Below, one piece after another: positions 15,960-23,248 of a stretch of 64,000 nucleotides of DNA (within the stretch, counting starts at the first letter, position 1; every line of letters starts with the position of its first letter). Both the position numbers and the translations under genes were made by a program. The notes beneath the pieces were generated by a model. The model was not told the origin of the DNA. It ran no database searches and saw only the letters and a program-made list of their open reading frames with translations. Origin of the DNA: Phenylobacterium sp. (GTDB taxonomy: Bacteria > Pseudomonadota > Alphaproteobacteria > Caulobacterales > Caulobacteraceae); the NCBI RefSeq assembly GCF_016124325.1, contig NZ_WGNY01000041.1, positions 1 to 64,000 of the forward strand, read 5' to 3'.

Positions 15960-16706
15960 TCAGGCCAGCGTCACCACCATCGGGCCGTTCCGTGTCGCCA
16001 CCAGGGTGTGCTCGTACTGCACCGTGGGCTCGCCGCCTAGCGGCCGCAGCGTCCAGCCGTCGCCGGTCTCGTCCACCCACTCGCCGCCCAGGCTCAGGAA
16101 CGGCTCCAAGGTGAAGACCAGGCCCTCGTGGATACGGCGGCGGTCGCGCGGCTCGGTCCAGGTTGCGATCTCGGTGGGGTCCTCGTGCAGCGCCCCGCCC
16201 ACCCCGTGGCTGGCCAGGTTCTTCACCAGGCTGTAGCCGTTCTTCCGCGCGAAGGCCTCGATGGCCCGGCCGGGCGCGTTCAGCTCGCCGCCGCTCCGCA
16301 CGGCGCGGATGCCGGCCCACAGCGCACGGCGGCCGTCGCGGCACAGGCGCTCGACCCTGGCGCTGACCGGCGGCACCGCGAAGCTCGCCCCCGTGTCGCC
16401 GAAGAAGCCGTCCAGCTCGGCCGAGACGTCGATATTGACCAGGTCGCCGGCCTCGATGCGCCGGTCGTCCGGTATCCCGTGCGCCACGTCCGGTCCCACC
16501 GAGATGCAGGTCGCGCCCGGGAAGCCGTAGGTCAGCTCGGGCGCCGAACGCCCGCCCTCGGCCTCCAGCAGCCGCCGGCCGATCCCGTCCAGCTCGCGGG
16601 TGGTCATGCCGGGCTCCAGCGCCTCGCCCATGGCCTTCAGCGTGCGCGCCACCAGCGACCCGGCGGCCTTCAGCTTCTCCAGGTCGTCTTCACTGCCGAT
16701 GGTCAT
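15960..16706 (-). CDS. map: Type I methionine aminopeptidase
   Basis: This enzyme removes the initiator methionine after deformylation. The 248 residues include the five metal ligands in order: NIDVSAELDGFFGDT (two Asp), SHGVGGALHEDP (His), TLEPF (Glu) and QYEHT (Glu). The substrate-positioning histidine is in VAHGIPDD. No N-terminal zinc-finger extension is present, so this is the short MAP-Ia form. The ATG is at 16706. It reads in the same direction as rpmH with an 87-bp gap that contains nothing further. Confidence 0.93.
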   Translation of the reverse strand: MTIGSEDDLEKLKAAGSLVARTLKAMGEALEPGMTTRELDGIGRRLLEAEGGRSAPELTYGFPGATCISVGPDVAHGIPDDRRIEAGDLVNIDVSAELDGFFGDTGASFAVPPVSARVERLCRDGRRALWAGIRAVRSGGELNAPGRAIEAFARKNGYSLVKNLASHGVGGALHEDPTEIATWTEPRDRRRIHEGLVFTLEPFLSLGGEWVDETGDGWTLRPLGGEPTVQYEHTLVATRNGPMVVTLA

Positions 16707-16716
16707 TTCTGATCCC

Positions 16717-16840
16717 GCTCATCCCGGCGAAGGCCGGGATCCAGATGGAGGTTCGCAGACGTGGGTTCGCCGTCATCTGCGCTCATCCATTCCGCATCAG
16801 CAACCGCGATCTGGGTCCCGGCCTTCGCCGGGACGAGCGG
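16717..16840. repeat. Inverted pair of CATCCCGG-type palindromic units
   Basis: CTCATCCCGGCGAAGGCCGGGATCCAGATGG-like sequence (16719-16748) and its inverse, CTGGGTCCCGGCCTTCGCCGGGACGAG (16811-16837), face each other between map and the quinone reductase gene. Each unit is itself a CCCGGC/GCCGGG hairpin. Related units occur near 23.1, 50.9, 54.0, 57.1 and 60.2 kb. Confidence 0.8.
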
Positions 16841-16851
16841 ACGGATGAAAT

Positions 16852-17832
16852 TCACAAATCCGGCCGGATGATCGTCTTGCCCACCACCTTGCGCTGGGCC
16901 AGCGTCTCGAAGGCTTCGCGCCACCGGTCCAGGGGATATTCGGCGTCGACGCGGGGATGCGCCTTGCCGTCCTCGGCCAGCTTCCAGATCGCTTCGTTGT
17001 TCTCGCGGCCCTTCTCCGGGAACTGGCGGCCGTATTCGCCGGCCCGCACGCCGTGCACCGAGAAGCCCTTGATCAGGGCGATGTTGACCGGGAGCGTCGG
17101 CAGCCGGCCGCTGGTGAAGCCGATCGACAGGATGCGCCCGCCGAAGGCGATGCAGCGGATCGACTCGTCGAAGACGTCGCCGCCCACGGGATCGTAGATC
17201 ACGTCCGCCCCGCGCCCGCCGGTGATCTCTTTCACCCGCTCGCGGAAGCCGCCGGTGACGTTCACCACCGCGTCGGGCGCATATTCCTTCTGGATGACCG
17301 CCAGCTTCTCGTCCGAGGCCGAGGCGGCGATCACCTTGGCGCCCAGCACCTTGGCGTAGTCCACCGCCGCCAGGCCCACGCCGCCGGCCGCGCCATGCAC
17401 CAGCACCCACTCGCCCGGCTGCACCATCCCGATGCGGCTGAAGGCGACATAGGCGGTGAGGTAGGCCACCGGATAGCCCGCCGCCTGGCTGAAGCTCAAG
17501 GCCGCCGGCTTCTTGCGCAGGGTGGCGGCCGGCAGGACGGCGTATTCCGCGAAGCCGCCGCGCCCGCCCGACACCACCGCGTCGCCCACGGCGAAGCCGG
17601 TGACGCCCTCGCCCAGGGCGTCCACCTCGCCGGCCAGCTCCATGCCGCCCACGAACGGGACCTGCGGCTTGTGCTGGTGCTCGCCGCGGGTCTGCATCAG
17701 GTCGGGAAAGTTCACGGCGGCGGCGCGCACCCTGATCCGCACCTCGCCGGGGCCCGGCTCGGGCGTCGGGATGTCCTTGACCACGCAGCCGGCGTAGTCC
17801 GGCGCCAGCTTCTCGACGACAAGCGCTCTCAT
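16852..17832 (-). CDS. NADPH:quinone reductase-like zinc-type alcohol dehydrogenase family protein
   Basis: A 326-residue medium-chain reductase of the quinone oxidoreductase subgroup. The N-terminal GroES-like domain (to about 120) contains FPDLMQTRG and PFVGGMELAGEV. The Rossmann domain carries LVHGAAGGVGLAAVDYAKVLGAKV for NADPH binding, then YDPVGGDVF. Zinc ligands of classical alcohol dehydrogenases are absent, as in quinone reductases. MRALVVEKL at 17832 is taken as the start rather than a frame beginning ten residues upstream. The TetR gene reads toward it in the same direction about 110 bp upstream. One-electron-safe quinone reduction or enone reduction is a family-level guess. Confidence 0.87.
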   Translation of the reverse strand: MRALVVEKLAPDYAGCVVKDIPTPEPGPGEVRIRVRAAAVNFPDLMQTRGEHQHKPQVPFVGGMELAGEVDALGEGVTGFAVGDAVVSGGRGGFAEYAVLPAATLRKKPAALSFSQAAGYPVAYLTAYVAFSRIGMVQPGEWVLVHGAAGGVGLAAVDYAKVLGAKVIAASASDEKLAVIQKEYAPDAVVNVTGGFRERVKEITGGRGADVIYDPVGGDVFDESIRCIAFGGRILSIGFTSGRLPTLPVNIALIKGFSVHGVRAGEYGRQFPEKGRENNEAIWKLAEDGKAHPRVDAEYPLDRWREAFETLAQRKVVGKTIIRPDL

Positions 17833-17940
17833 GCGGCGGCGGCCTCCTCCATCGACCCGCACGCGCCGGCGGGATTGAAAGGGCCGTAGCAGCGGCGCCG
17901 CACCGTCATGCCAGCCTCGACCACCGCTTTGCGGCGGCCG

Positions 17941-18564
17941 TCAGCCATGCGCCTCGGGCACGCCCTTCAGGCCGTGCAGGATCATGGCGATGGCGAAGTC
18001 GGCGGCGGCGGCCGTGTCGATCGGCCGGCGCATCAGCATCTTGTCGCCCACCTCGCGGGCCACGGCGATGGCGGCGGCGGCCATGTATTCGGCGTCGGAG
18101 GCCGGGCCGCGTCCCTCGGCGATGGCGTTCTCGATAGCGTCCTTCACCTCGGCGAAGACGGCGGCCATCTCGGGGGTCTCGCCGTGCACGTGCGGCTGCG
18201 GTTCGCCGGCCGGGCGCCGTCCCATCCAGGTCTCGTGCTCGTCGGCCATGAACTCGAAATAGGCCACGATGGCCTCGCGCACGAAGTCCTCGAGCGGGCC
18301 GCCCCGGCCGCGCAGGGCCTTCAGGATCGGATTGAACCGCCGCGCCCCGTCATCGGCGAGCGCGGCGAACACCTCCTCCTTCGAGCGGTAGTAGTTGTAG
18401 AAGGTGCCGGCCGCGAGGCCCGTGCGACGGATGATGTCGCGCACCGTGGCCCCGTCGTAGCCCAGCTCGCCGAACACCTCGCGCGCGGCGTCGAGGATCG
18501 CCTGACGGTTCTGGACCTTGGTCTGCTCGCGCTTGCCGACCGGCAGATATGCGACTTCCGACAT
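17941..18564 (-). CDS. TetR/AcrR-family transcriptional regulator
   Basis: A 207-residue repressor. The N-terminal helix-turn-helix region is clear: NRQAILDAAREVFGELGYDG, TVRDIIRRTGLAAGTFYNYY and RSKEEVFAAL (residues 16-70). The C-terminal half is helical and ligand-binding. The start MSEVAYLPVG at 18564 is chosen over a start six residues upstream. A perfect TGACG-GG-CGTCA dyad lies 21 bp upstream of that ATG and is a candidate operator for autorepression. The quinone reductase gene downstream on the same strand is its likeliest target. Confidence 0.86.
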   Translation of the reverse strand: MSEVAYLPVGKREQTKVQNRQAILDAAREVFGELGYDGATVRDIIRRTGLAAGTFYNYYRSKEEVFAALADDGARRFNPILKALRGRGGPLEDFVREAIVAYFEFMADEHETWMGRRPAGEPQPHVHGETPEMAAVFAEVKDAIENAIAEGRGPASDAEYMAAAAIAVAREVGDKMLMRRPIDTAAAADFAIAMILHGLKGVPEAHG

Positions 18565-18585
18565 GCGACTCCCGACCGTCAAACG

Positions 18586-18597
18586 TGACGGGCGTCA
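18586..18597. promoter_or_regulatory. Candidate TetR operator
   Basis: TGACGGGCGTCA is a perfect 5-bp inverted repeat with a 2-bp spacer, immediately upstream of the TetR gene. The assignment is inferred from symmetry and position only. Confidence 0.4.
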
Positions 18598-18640
18598 TAT
18601 TACGGATGTTTGTCACACGACGCCAAGAAAGAACGGCCGA

Positions 18641-18703
18641 GGCGCGTATGGTCCCACGCCCCGGCCGCGTTTCCGTTGTCCGGGCGCGTATGGTCCCACG
18701 CCC
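18641..18703. repeat. 21-bp direct repeat between TetR and the chemoreceptor
   Basis: GGCGCGTATGGTCCCACGCCC occurs at 18641-18661 and again at 18683-18703, 42 bp apart (four helical turns). It lies in the 159 bp between the TetR start and the 3' end of the chemoreceptor gene. Confidence 0.8.
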
Positions 18704-18723
18704 GGGTGTCCGGAACCCGAATG

Positions 18724-20640
18724 CTAGAACTCGGCCCAGTCGTCGTCGGCCAGGGCCGTATTGCCCACCGTCCGCGGCGCCGGCGCGGCGCGGCGCGCGG
18801 GCGCTTGGGCCGGGGCGGGCGCCGAAGCCTGTGACCCCCCGTCCGCGACCTTGAAGCGCGACACCAGGCCGAACAGCTCCTCGGTCTGGTCGGCCAGCAT
18901 GCGGCTCGCGGCGGTGGTCTGTTCCACCATCGCGGCGTTCTGCTGGGTCACCTGGTCCATCTGGTTCACCGCGGTGTTCACCTCGGCGATGCCGGTGGCC
19001 TCCTCCTTGGCGGAGGCGGCGATCTCGCCCACGAGGTTCGAGATCTCGTTCACGTGCGAGATGATCCGGTGCAGCGCCTCGCCGGTCTCGCCGACCAGGT
19101 TGACGCCCTCGGCCACCTGCGAGGTGGACGTCGAGATGAGCCCCTTGATCTGCTTGGCCGATTCCGCCGAGCGCTGGGCCAGGGCCCGGACCTCGGAGGC
19201 GACCACGGCGAAGCCCTTGCCGGCGTCGCCGGCCCGGGCGGCTTCCACCCCGGCGTTGAGCGCCAGCAGGTTGGTCTGGAAGGCGATCTCGTCGACCACG
19301 CTGATGATCTGGCTGATCTCGCGCGCCGAGCGCTCGATCTCGTTCATCGACGCCACGGCGCGGCTGACCACGTCGCCGGAACGCTCGGCCTCGGCCTTGG
19401 CGGCGCCCACCGCCTCGCGGCTCTGGTTGGCGCCTTCGGCCGAACGCTGGACGGTCGCGGTGATCTCGTCGAGCGCCGCGGCGGTCTGTTCCAGCGTCGC
19501 CGCCTGCTGCTCGGTGCGGCGCGACAGGTGGTCGGCGCCCTGGGCGATCTCGCTGCCGCCCGAACGGATGGCGGCGGTCGAGTTGGTGATCGCGCTCAGC
19601 GCCTGCGCCAGCTTGACGACCGCGTCGTTGAAGTCGCCGCGCAGCTTCTCGTAGTCGCCGCCGAAGGTGGTGTCGATGCGCACCGTCAGGTCGCCCGCCG
19701 CCAGCCGTTCCAGGCCGCCGGCCAGCGAGCGCACGACCATGGCCTGCTCCTCGGCCCGGGCCTGTTCCTCGGCCGCGGAGAGGCGGCGGCGGTCCTCGGC
19801 CGCGACGCGCTCGTCCTCCTGCTCCTTGCGCAGGCGTTCGAGGTTGAGCTGGTTCTCGCGGAACACCGCCAGGGAGTCGACGATGGCGCCCAGTTCGTCG
19901 GCGCGCTTCAGCTTGTCGAGATCGACGTCGTTGTCGCCGCGCGACAGGCGCTCGGTCGCGGTCGCGATCCGCTGCACGCCCTTGCGGATGCCCATGACGA
20001 AGAAGAAGGCGATGGCGCCGACGATCAGCAGGGTCGCCACCGAAGCGCCGATGGTGACCGTCGCGGCGAGTTGCGCGCGCTCGCTGGCCGCCTTCGCCTG
20101 CCGGTCGGTCTCGGCCTTGGTGGCGGTGACGATGCTCTGCAGGTTGGCGTTCATCTTGCCGTATTGGTCCTCGAACGGCGCGGCGAAGCCGGCGGCCGAG
20201 GCGAAGTCGACGCCCATCATCGACATGATGATGTCGAGCGCGTCGCGGGTTTCCTTGAGGTCCTTGACCAGCTTGTCGTACTTGGCGCGCTGGGCCGGCG
20301 AGGCCGTGGCCTTCGCCGCCTGGACTTCCTTCGAGATCGAATCGACCTCGGCCATCAGGGCCTTGCCTTCGCCTTCGATCTTGTCGGCGTCGATCTGCGC
20401 CGCCTGGTGCGTCAGCAGGTAGTAGAGCTTGCCGTGCAGGCCCGTGATGCGCTCCGAAATGCCCTGGATGCGCAGGCTGTTGGGCATGTCGACCTGAACC
20501 ACCCGGTCCAGTTCGCGCATCTGATTCTGCTGTAGAATCACGGCGCCGGTGGCCAGGAGCGCCAGCATGACGAGCGCGAGGGCGGGCGCGAAGCCCACCT
20601 TGATCATCAGTGGCAGGTCGTCGAACCGGAAACGCTTCAT
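18724..20640 (-). CDS. Methyl-accepting chemotaxis protein
   Basis: A 638-residue transmembrane chemoreceptor. TM1 (about 12-33: MIKVGFAPALALVMLALLAT) and TM2 (about 190-212) flank a helical periplasmic sensor. A HAMP domain follows (about 213-265), then a linker with a second HAMP-like/coiled segment. The signalling hairpin tip is EIAFQTNLLALNAGVEAARAG, and the adjacent FAVVASEVRALAQRSA is the CheA/CheW contact region. The protein ends DDDWAEF, an aromatic-acidic tail like the CheR/CheB docking pentapeptide of high-abundance receptors. MKRFRFDD at 20640 is taken as the start, with AGGGGACC before it. No che genes are in the window. Confidence 0.93.
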   Translation of the reverse strand: MKRFRFDDLPLMIKVGFAPALALVMLALLATGAVILQQNQMRELDRVVQVDMPNSLRIQGISERITGLHGKLYYLLTHQAAQIDADKIEGEGKALMAEVDSISKEVQAAKATASPAQRAKYDKLVKDLKETRDALDIIMSMMGVDFASAAGFAAPFEDQYGKMNANLQSIVTATKAETDRQAKAASERAQLAATVTIGASVATLLIVGAIAFFFVMGIRKGVQRIATATERLSRGDNDVDLDKLKRADELGAIVDSLAVFRENQLNLERLRKEQEDERVAAEDRRRLSAAEEQARAEEQAMVVRSLAGGLERLAAGDLTVRIDTTFGGDYEKLRGDFNDAVVKLAQALSAITNSTAAIRSGGSEIAQGADHLSRRTEQQAATLEQTAAALDEITATVQRSAEGANQSREAVGAAKAEAERSGDVVSRAVASMNEIERSAREISQIISVVDEIAFQTNLLALNAGVEAARAGDAGKGFAVVASEVRALAQRSAESAKQIKGLISTSTSQVAEGVNLVGETGEALHRIISHVNEISNLVGEIAASAKEEATGIAEVNTAVNQMDQVTQQNAAMVEQTTAASRMLADQTEELFGLVSRFKVADGGSQASAPAPAQAPARRAAPAPRTVGNTALADDDWAEF

Positions 20641-20811
20641 CGCAGGGTCCCCATAGGTCTCCAATCCCTGGGGCAGGGCCCCCGGAAGCCTGGGCATGCT
20701 GAATGAAGGTCCCTAACGGTTCGTAGCTTTTCCCAACCTTGGGGGAAAATTAGGCTTTATTAACCGGCCCCCGGTATTTCCGTCTCGTTGTTGCTCTAAC
20801 AGGAGGTGGGG

Positions 20812-21120
20812 ATGCAGAAAGCTGTCTCTCTTATTGGTGGTGTTGCTCTTTCTATGATGCTCGCGAGCGCCGCTGGCGCCGCGTCGTTCCAGGACTCGAT
20901 GTCGAAGTGCCTGGTCAAGAACGCGAATCCGAAGGACGCCGCGACCGTGATGCTTCAGTGCACCGCGGCTGGCGGCAAGCTCACGGGCTGCACGGTCATC
21001 TCGGACAGCGCGCCGGGCAAGGGCTTCGACAAGGCCGCCCTCTGCGTGGCCGAGGCGATGGACCTGGGCGACAAGTCCGGCGAAGTGAAGGTCCCGATGC
21101 GCTTCCCCGGCGGCGCGTAA
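20812..21120 (+). CDS. Secreted stand-alone TonB-C-terminal-like protein
   Basis: A 102-residue exported protein. An AGGAGG ribosome binding site (20801-20806) points to the ATG at 20812; an apparent GTG at 20806 lies inside it. The signal peptide is MQKAVSLIGGVALSMMLASA with cleavage after AGA. The remaining roughly 80 residues resemble the TonB C-terminal domain: MLQCTAAGGKLTGCTVISD, then a G-K-G-F-D-K-A-A-L segment and PMRF. Two cysteines in the C-x(9)-C-like spacing could form a disulphide. There is no membrane anchor or proline-rich spacer, so it is not a functional TonB by itself. It is followed by a strong terminator. Confidence 0.72.
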   Translation: MQKAVSLIGGVALSMMLASAAGAASFQDSMSKCLVKNANPKDAATVMLQCTAAGGKLTGCTVISDSAPGKGFDKAALCVAEAMDLGDKSGEVKVPMRFPGGA

Positions 21121-21149
21121 GACCAGACCGTCAAACAAGTTTCAGGGAA

Positions 21150-21184
21150 GACGCCCCGGCGCCGCCGGGGCGTCTTTTCTTTTG
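21150..21184 (+). terminator. Rho-independent terminator
   Basis: A perfect 11-bp stem, GACGCCCCGGC (21150-21160) with GCCGGGGCGTC (21164-21174) and a three-base loop, is followed by TTTTCTTTTG. It ends the transcript of the TonB-C-like gene and shields the convergent SDR gene. Confidence 0.93.
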
Positions 21185-21207
21185 TGGCCTCGCCCGGCGG
21201 GCGCCGG

Positions 21208-22137
21208 TCAGACGGTGCGCTTGGCCCGGTCCTTCTCGTTGGACGCCTTGATCGCGTTGCGCGCGGCCTCCCATTCGGCGTCGCCCCATTCGCTCAGCCG
21301 GGCGAAGCCGCCGCCGCCCTTCAGGTGGCCGCCGCCGTCGATGGCGATGGTCTGGCCGTTCACATAGGCCGAGCCGGGATCCAGCAGATAGACCGCCAGA
21401 TTGGCCAGTTCGCGCATCTCGCCGTTGCGGCCGAGCGGGATGGTCGGATCGGCTTCCTGCGGGCGGCCGCTGGTGGCCTCGTCGCTGCCGGGGTTCAGCC
21501 GGGCCCAGGCGCCCTCGGTCGGGAAGGGCCCCGGCGCGATGGCGTTGAAGCGGACGCCGCGATTGCCCCACTCCACCGCCAGCGACTGGCTCATGACGTT
21601 CAGCCCCGCCTTCGACATCGCCGACGGCACCGTGAACGGCCCGCCGTGCCAGACCCAGGTGGTGAGGATCGAGACCACCGAGGCGTGGCGGCCCTCCGCC
21701 AGCCAGCGCTTGCCGGCGTCCAGGGTCACGAAGAACGAGCCGCGGAAGACGATGTTGGCGATGGCGTCGAAGCCCCGCGGCGACAGGTCCTCGGTCCGGC
21801 TGATGAAGTTGCCGGCGGCGTTGTTGACCAGGCCGGTGATCGCTCCGCCCGCCCAGACCTCGTCCATGGCGTCGTGGATCGCCTCGGGCACGCGGATGTC
21901 GCAGGCCATGCCGGTGCAGCGGCCGCCGCCCACGGGCCCGTGCTTGTCGGTCAGCTCCTTGGCGGTGTCGGCGACCACGTCGCCGCGGCGGCCCCAGATC
22001 ACCACGTCGGCGCCCAGCAGCACGCAGCCTTCCGCCATCACCTTGCCCAGGCCGGTGCCGCCCCCGGTTATCAGGATGCGCTGGCCCTTCATGAGCCCCG
22101 GCTTGAACATCATGTCGTCGAGCGTGAGCTGGGTCAT
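21208..22137 (-). CDS. SDR oxidoreductase, 2,4-dienoyl-CoA reductase-like
   Basis: A 309-residue short-chain dehydrogenase/reductase. The cofactor motif is ITGGGTGLGKVMAEG (TGxxxGxG) and GLVNNAAGNF is the NNAG motif. The usual catalytic Y-x-x-x-K is replaced by S-A-M-S-K in PSAMSKAGLNVMSQSLAVEWG. That substitution and the N-F-I-S-R-T-E-D segment are features of 2,4-dienoyl-CoA reductase-type SDRs, which act on unsaturated acyl-CoAs in beta-oxidation of polyunsaturated fatty acids. The C-terminus has a 40-residue extension (about 270-309). The substrate is inferred from these motifs. Confidence 0.82.
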   Translation of the reverse strand: MTQLTLDDMMFKPGLMKGQRILITGGGTGLGKVMAEGCVLLGADVVIWGRRGDVVADTAKELTDKHGPVGGGRCTGMACDIRVPEAIHDAMDEVWAGGAITGLVNNAAGNFISRTEDLSPRGFDAIANIVFRGSFFVTLDAGKRWLAEGRHASVVSILTTWVWHGGPFTVPSAMSKAGLNVMSQSLAVEWGNRGVRFNAIAPGPFPTEGAWARLNPGSDEATSGRPQEADPTIPLGRNGEMRELANLAVYLLDPGSAYVNGQTIAIDGGGHLKGGGGFARLSEWGDAEWEAARNAIKASNEKDRAKRTV

Positions 22138-22193
22138 CTGCGAGGCTCCCTAAGGTCTTTGCCCGCAACTGCGGCGCCCTGACGTCGGGTCGG

Positions 22194-23024
22194 TCAAGCG
22201 TCAGCGCGCGGCGGCTGGAACTCTGGGTCGACGCGCTTGATGAACTCCATGGCCGCGGCCGGGGCGCGCACCTTCCCCTCGTGGATCACGAAGGCGTAGA
22301 CGTCGTGCGGCGTCTCGGGCGGACCGGTGCGGTCGATCGGTGAGAAGTCGCCGGGCGTCCGGCCCTCGGCGTAGCTCTTGAACCGCTCGGCCCACAGGTC
22401 GAGGTCCTTGGCTTCGTAGCCGGTCGGGATCTCGTCGTTGGCCGACAGCAGGCGCAGGTAGACGAAGTCGGCGGTGATGTCCGGGATGAAGGGGTAGTTC
22501 TCGTTCTCGGAGTTGCAGATCGCCACGCCGCGCTCGCGGCACAGGCCGACGAACTTCGGGTCGTTGAAGCTGGCGTTGCGCACCTCGACCACGTGCTGGG
22601 CGCGGATGTCGCCCACCTTCTGTGGCAACAGGTCGAGGAAGCCGGCGAAGTCGTCGTAGTCGAATTTCTTGGTCGGCATGAACTGCCACAGGATCGGCCC
22701 CAGCCGGTCGCCCAGCTCGGTCAGGCCCTGGCCCAGGAAGATGTCCATGCTGGGCTTGCCGTCGGCGAGCACCTTGCGGTTCGTGCAGAACCGGCTGGCC
22801 TTCACCGAGAACTTGAAGCCTTCGGGCGTGGCCGCGCGCCACTTGGCCCAGCTGTCGGGCTTGAAGCTGGAATAGTAGGTGCCGTTGATCTCGATGGCCG
22901 TCAGGCGCCGGCTGGCGTACTCCAGCTCCTGCTTCTGCGGCCACTTCGGCGGATAGAACACGCCCCGCCACGGCTCGAACGTCCACCCTCCGATGCCGCA
23001 GCGGATCCGTCCGGCCCCAGCCAT
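22194..23024 (-). CDS. DUF72 family protein
   Basis: A 276-residue protein of the DUF72 TIM-barrel-like family, whose activity is not established. Diagnostic segments are RCGIGGWTFEPWRGVFYPP at the N-terminus, IEINGTYYSSFKPDSW, FKFSVKASRF, LGPILWQFMP and VEVRNASF. FVYLRLLSAN near the C-terminus matches the conserved Y-x-R-L-H-G-type strand. The start at 23024 is preferred to an upstream in-frame codon at 23096 because GGGAGG precedes it and homology begins there. It is separated from the SDR gene by 56 bp and may be cotranscribed with it. Confidence 0.86.
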   Translation of the reverse strand: MAGAGRIRCGIGGWTFEPWRGVFYPPKWPQKQELEYASRRLTAIEINGTYYSSFKPDSWAKWRAATPEGFKFSVKASRFCTNRKVLADGKPSMDIFLGQGLTELGDRLGPILWQFMPTKKFDYDDFAGFLDLLPQKVGDIRAQHVVEVRNASFNDPKFVGLCRERGVAICNSENENYPFIPDITADFVYLRLLSANDEIPTGYEAKDLDLWAERFKSYAEGRTPGDFSPIDRTGPPETPHDVYAFVIHEGKVRAPAAAMEFIKRVDPEFQPPRADA

Positions 23025-23090
23025 GCGCGCCTCCCGTTCAACCTCGCCGCGAACGTAAGACGCGCCCCGGGCGTTCACAAGATGTTCCCG

Positions 23091-23226
23091 CGTCATCCCG
23101 GCCGCAGCGAAGCGGAGAGCCGGGAGCCAGCAGCTCGGACCTCAACGCCGCGACGGGCGCAACGTCTCCGCCGTGCGGCTGGATCCCGGCTCTGCGCGCT
23201 CTGGCGAGCGCTTCGGCCGGGATGAC
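23091..23226. repeat. Inverted pair of CATCCCGG-type units upstream of the DUF72 gene
   Basis: GTCATCCCGGCC... ending GAGAGCCGGGAGCCAG (23091-23131) and the inverse GGATCCCGGCTCTG...CGGCCGGGATGAC (23181-23226) flank about 50 bp. Each half can fold on itself and the two can pair with each other. Confidence 0.7.
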
Positions 23227-23248
23227 GGAGAGGAGGCGGGTTCGCGGA

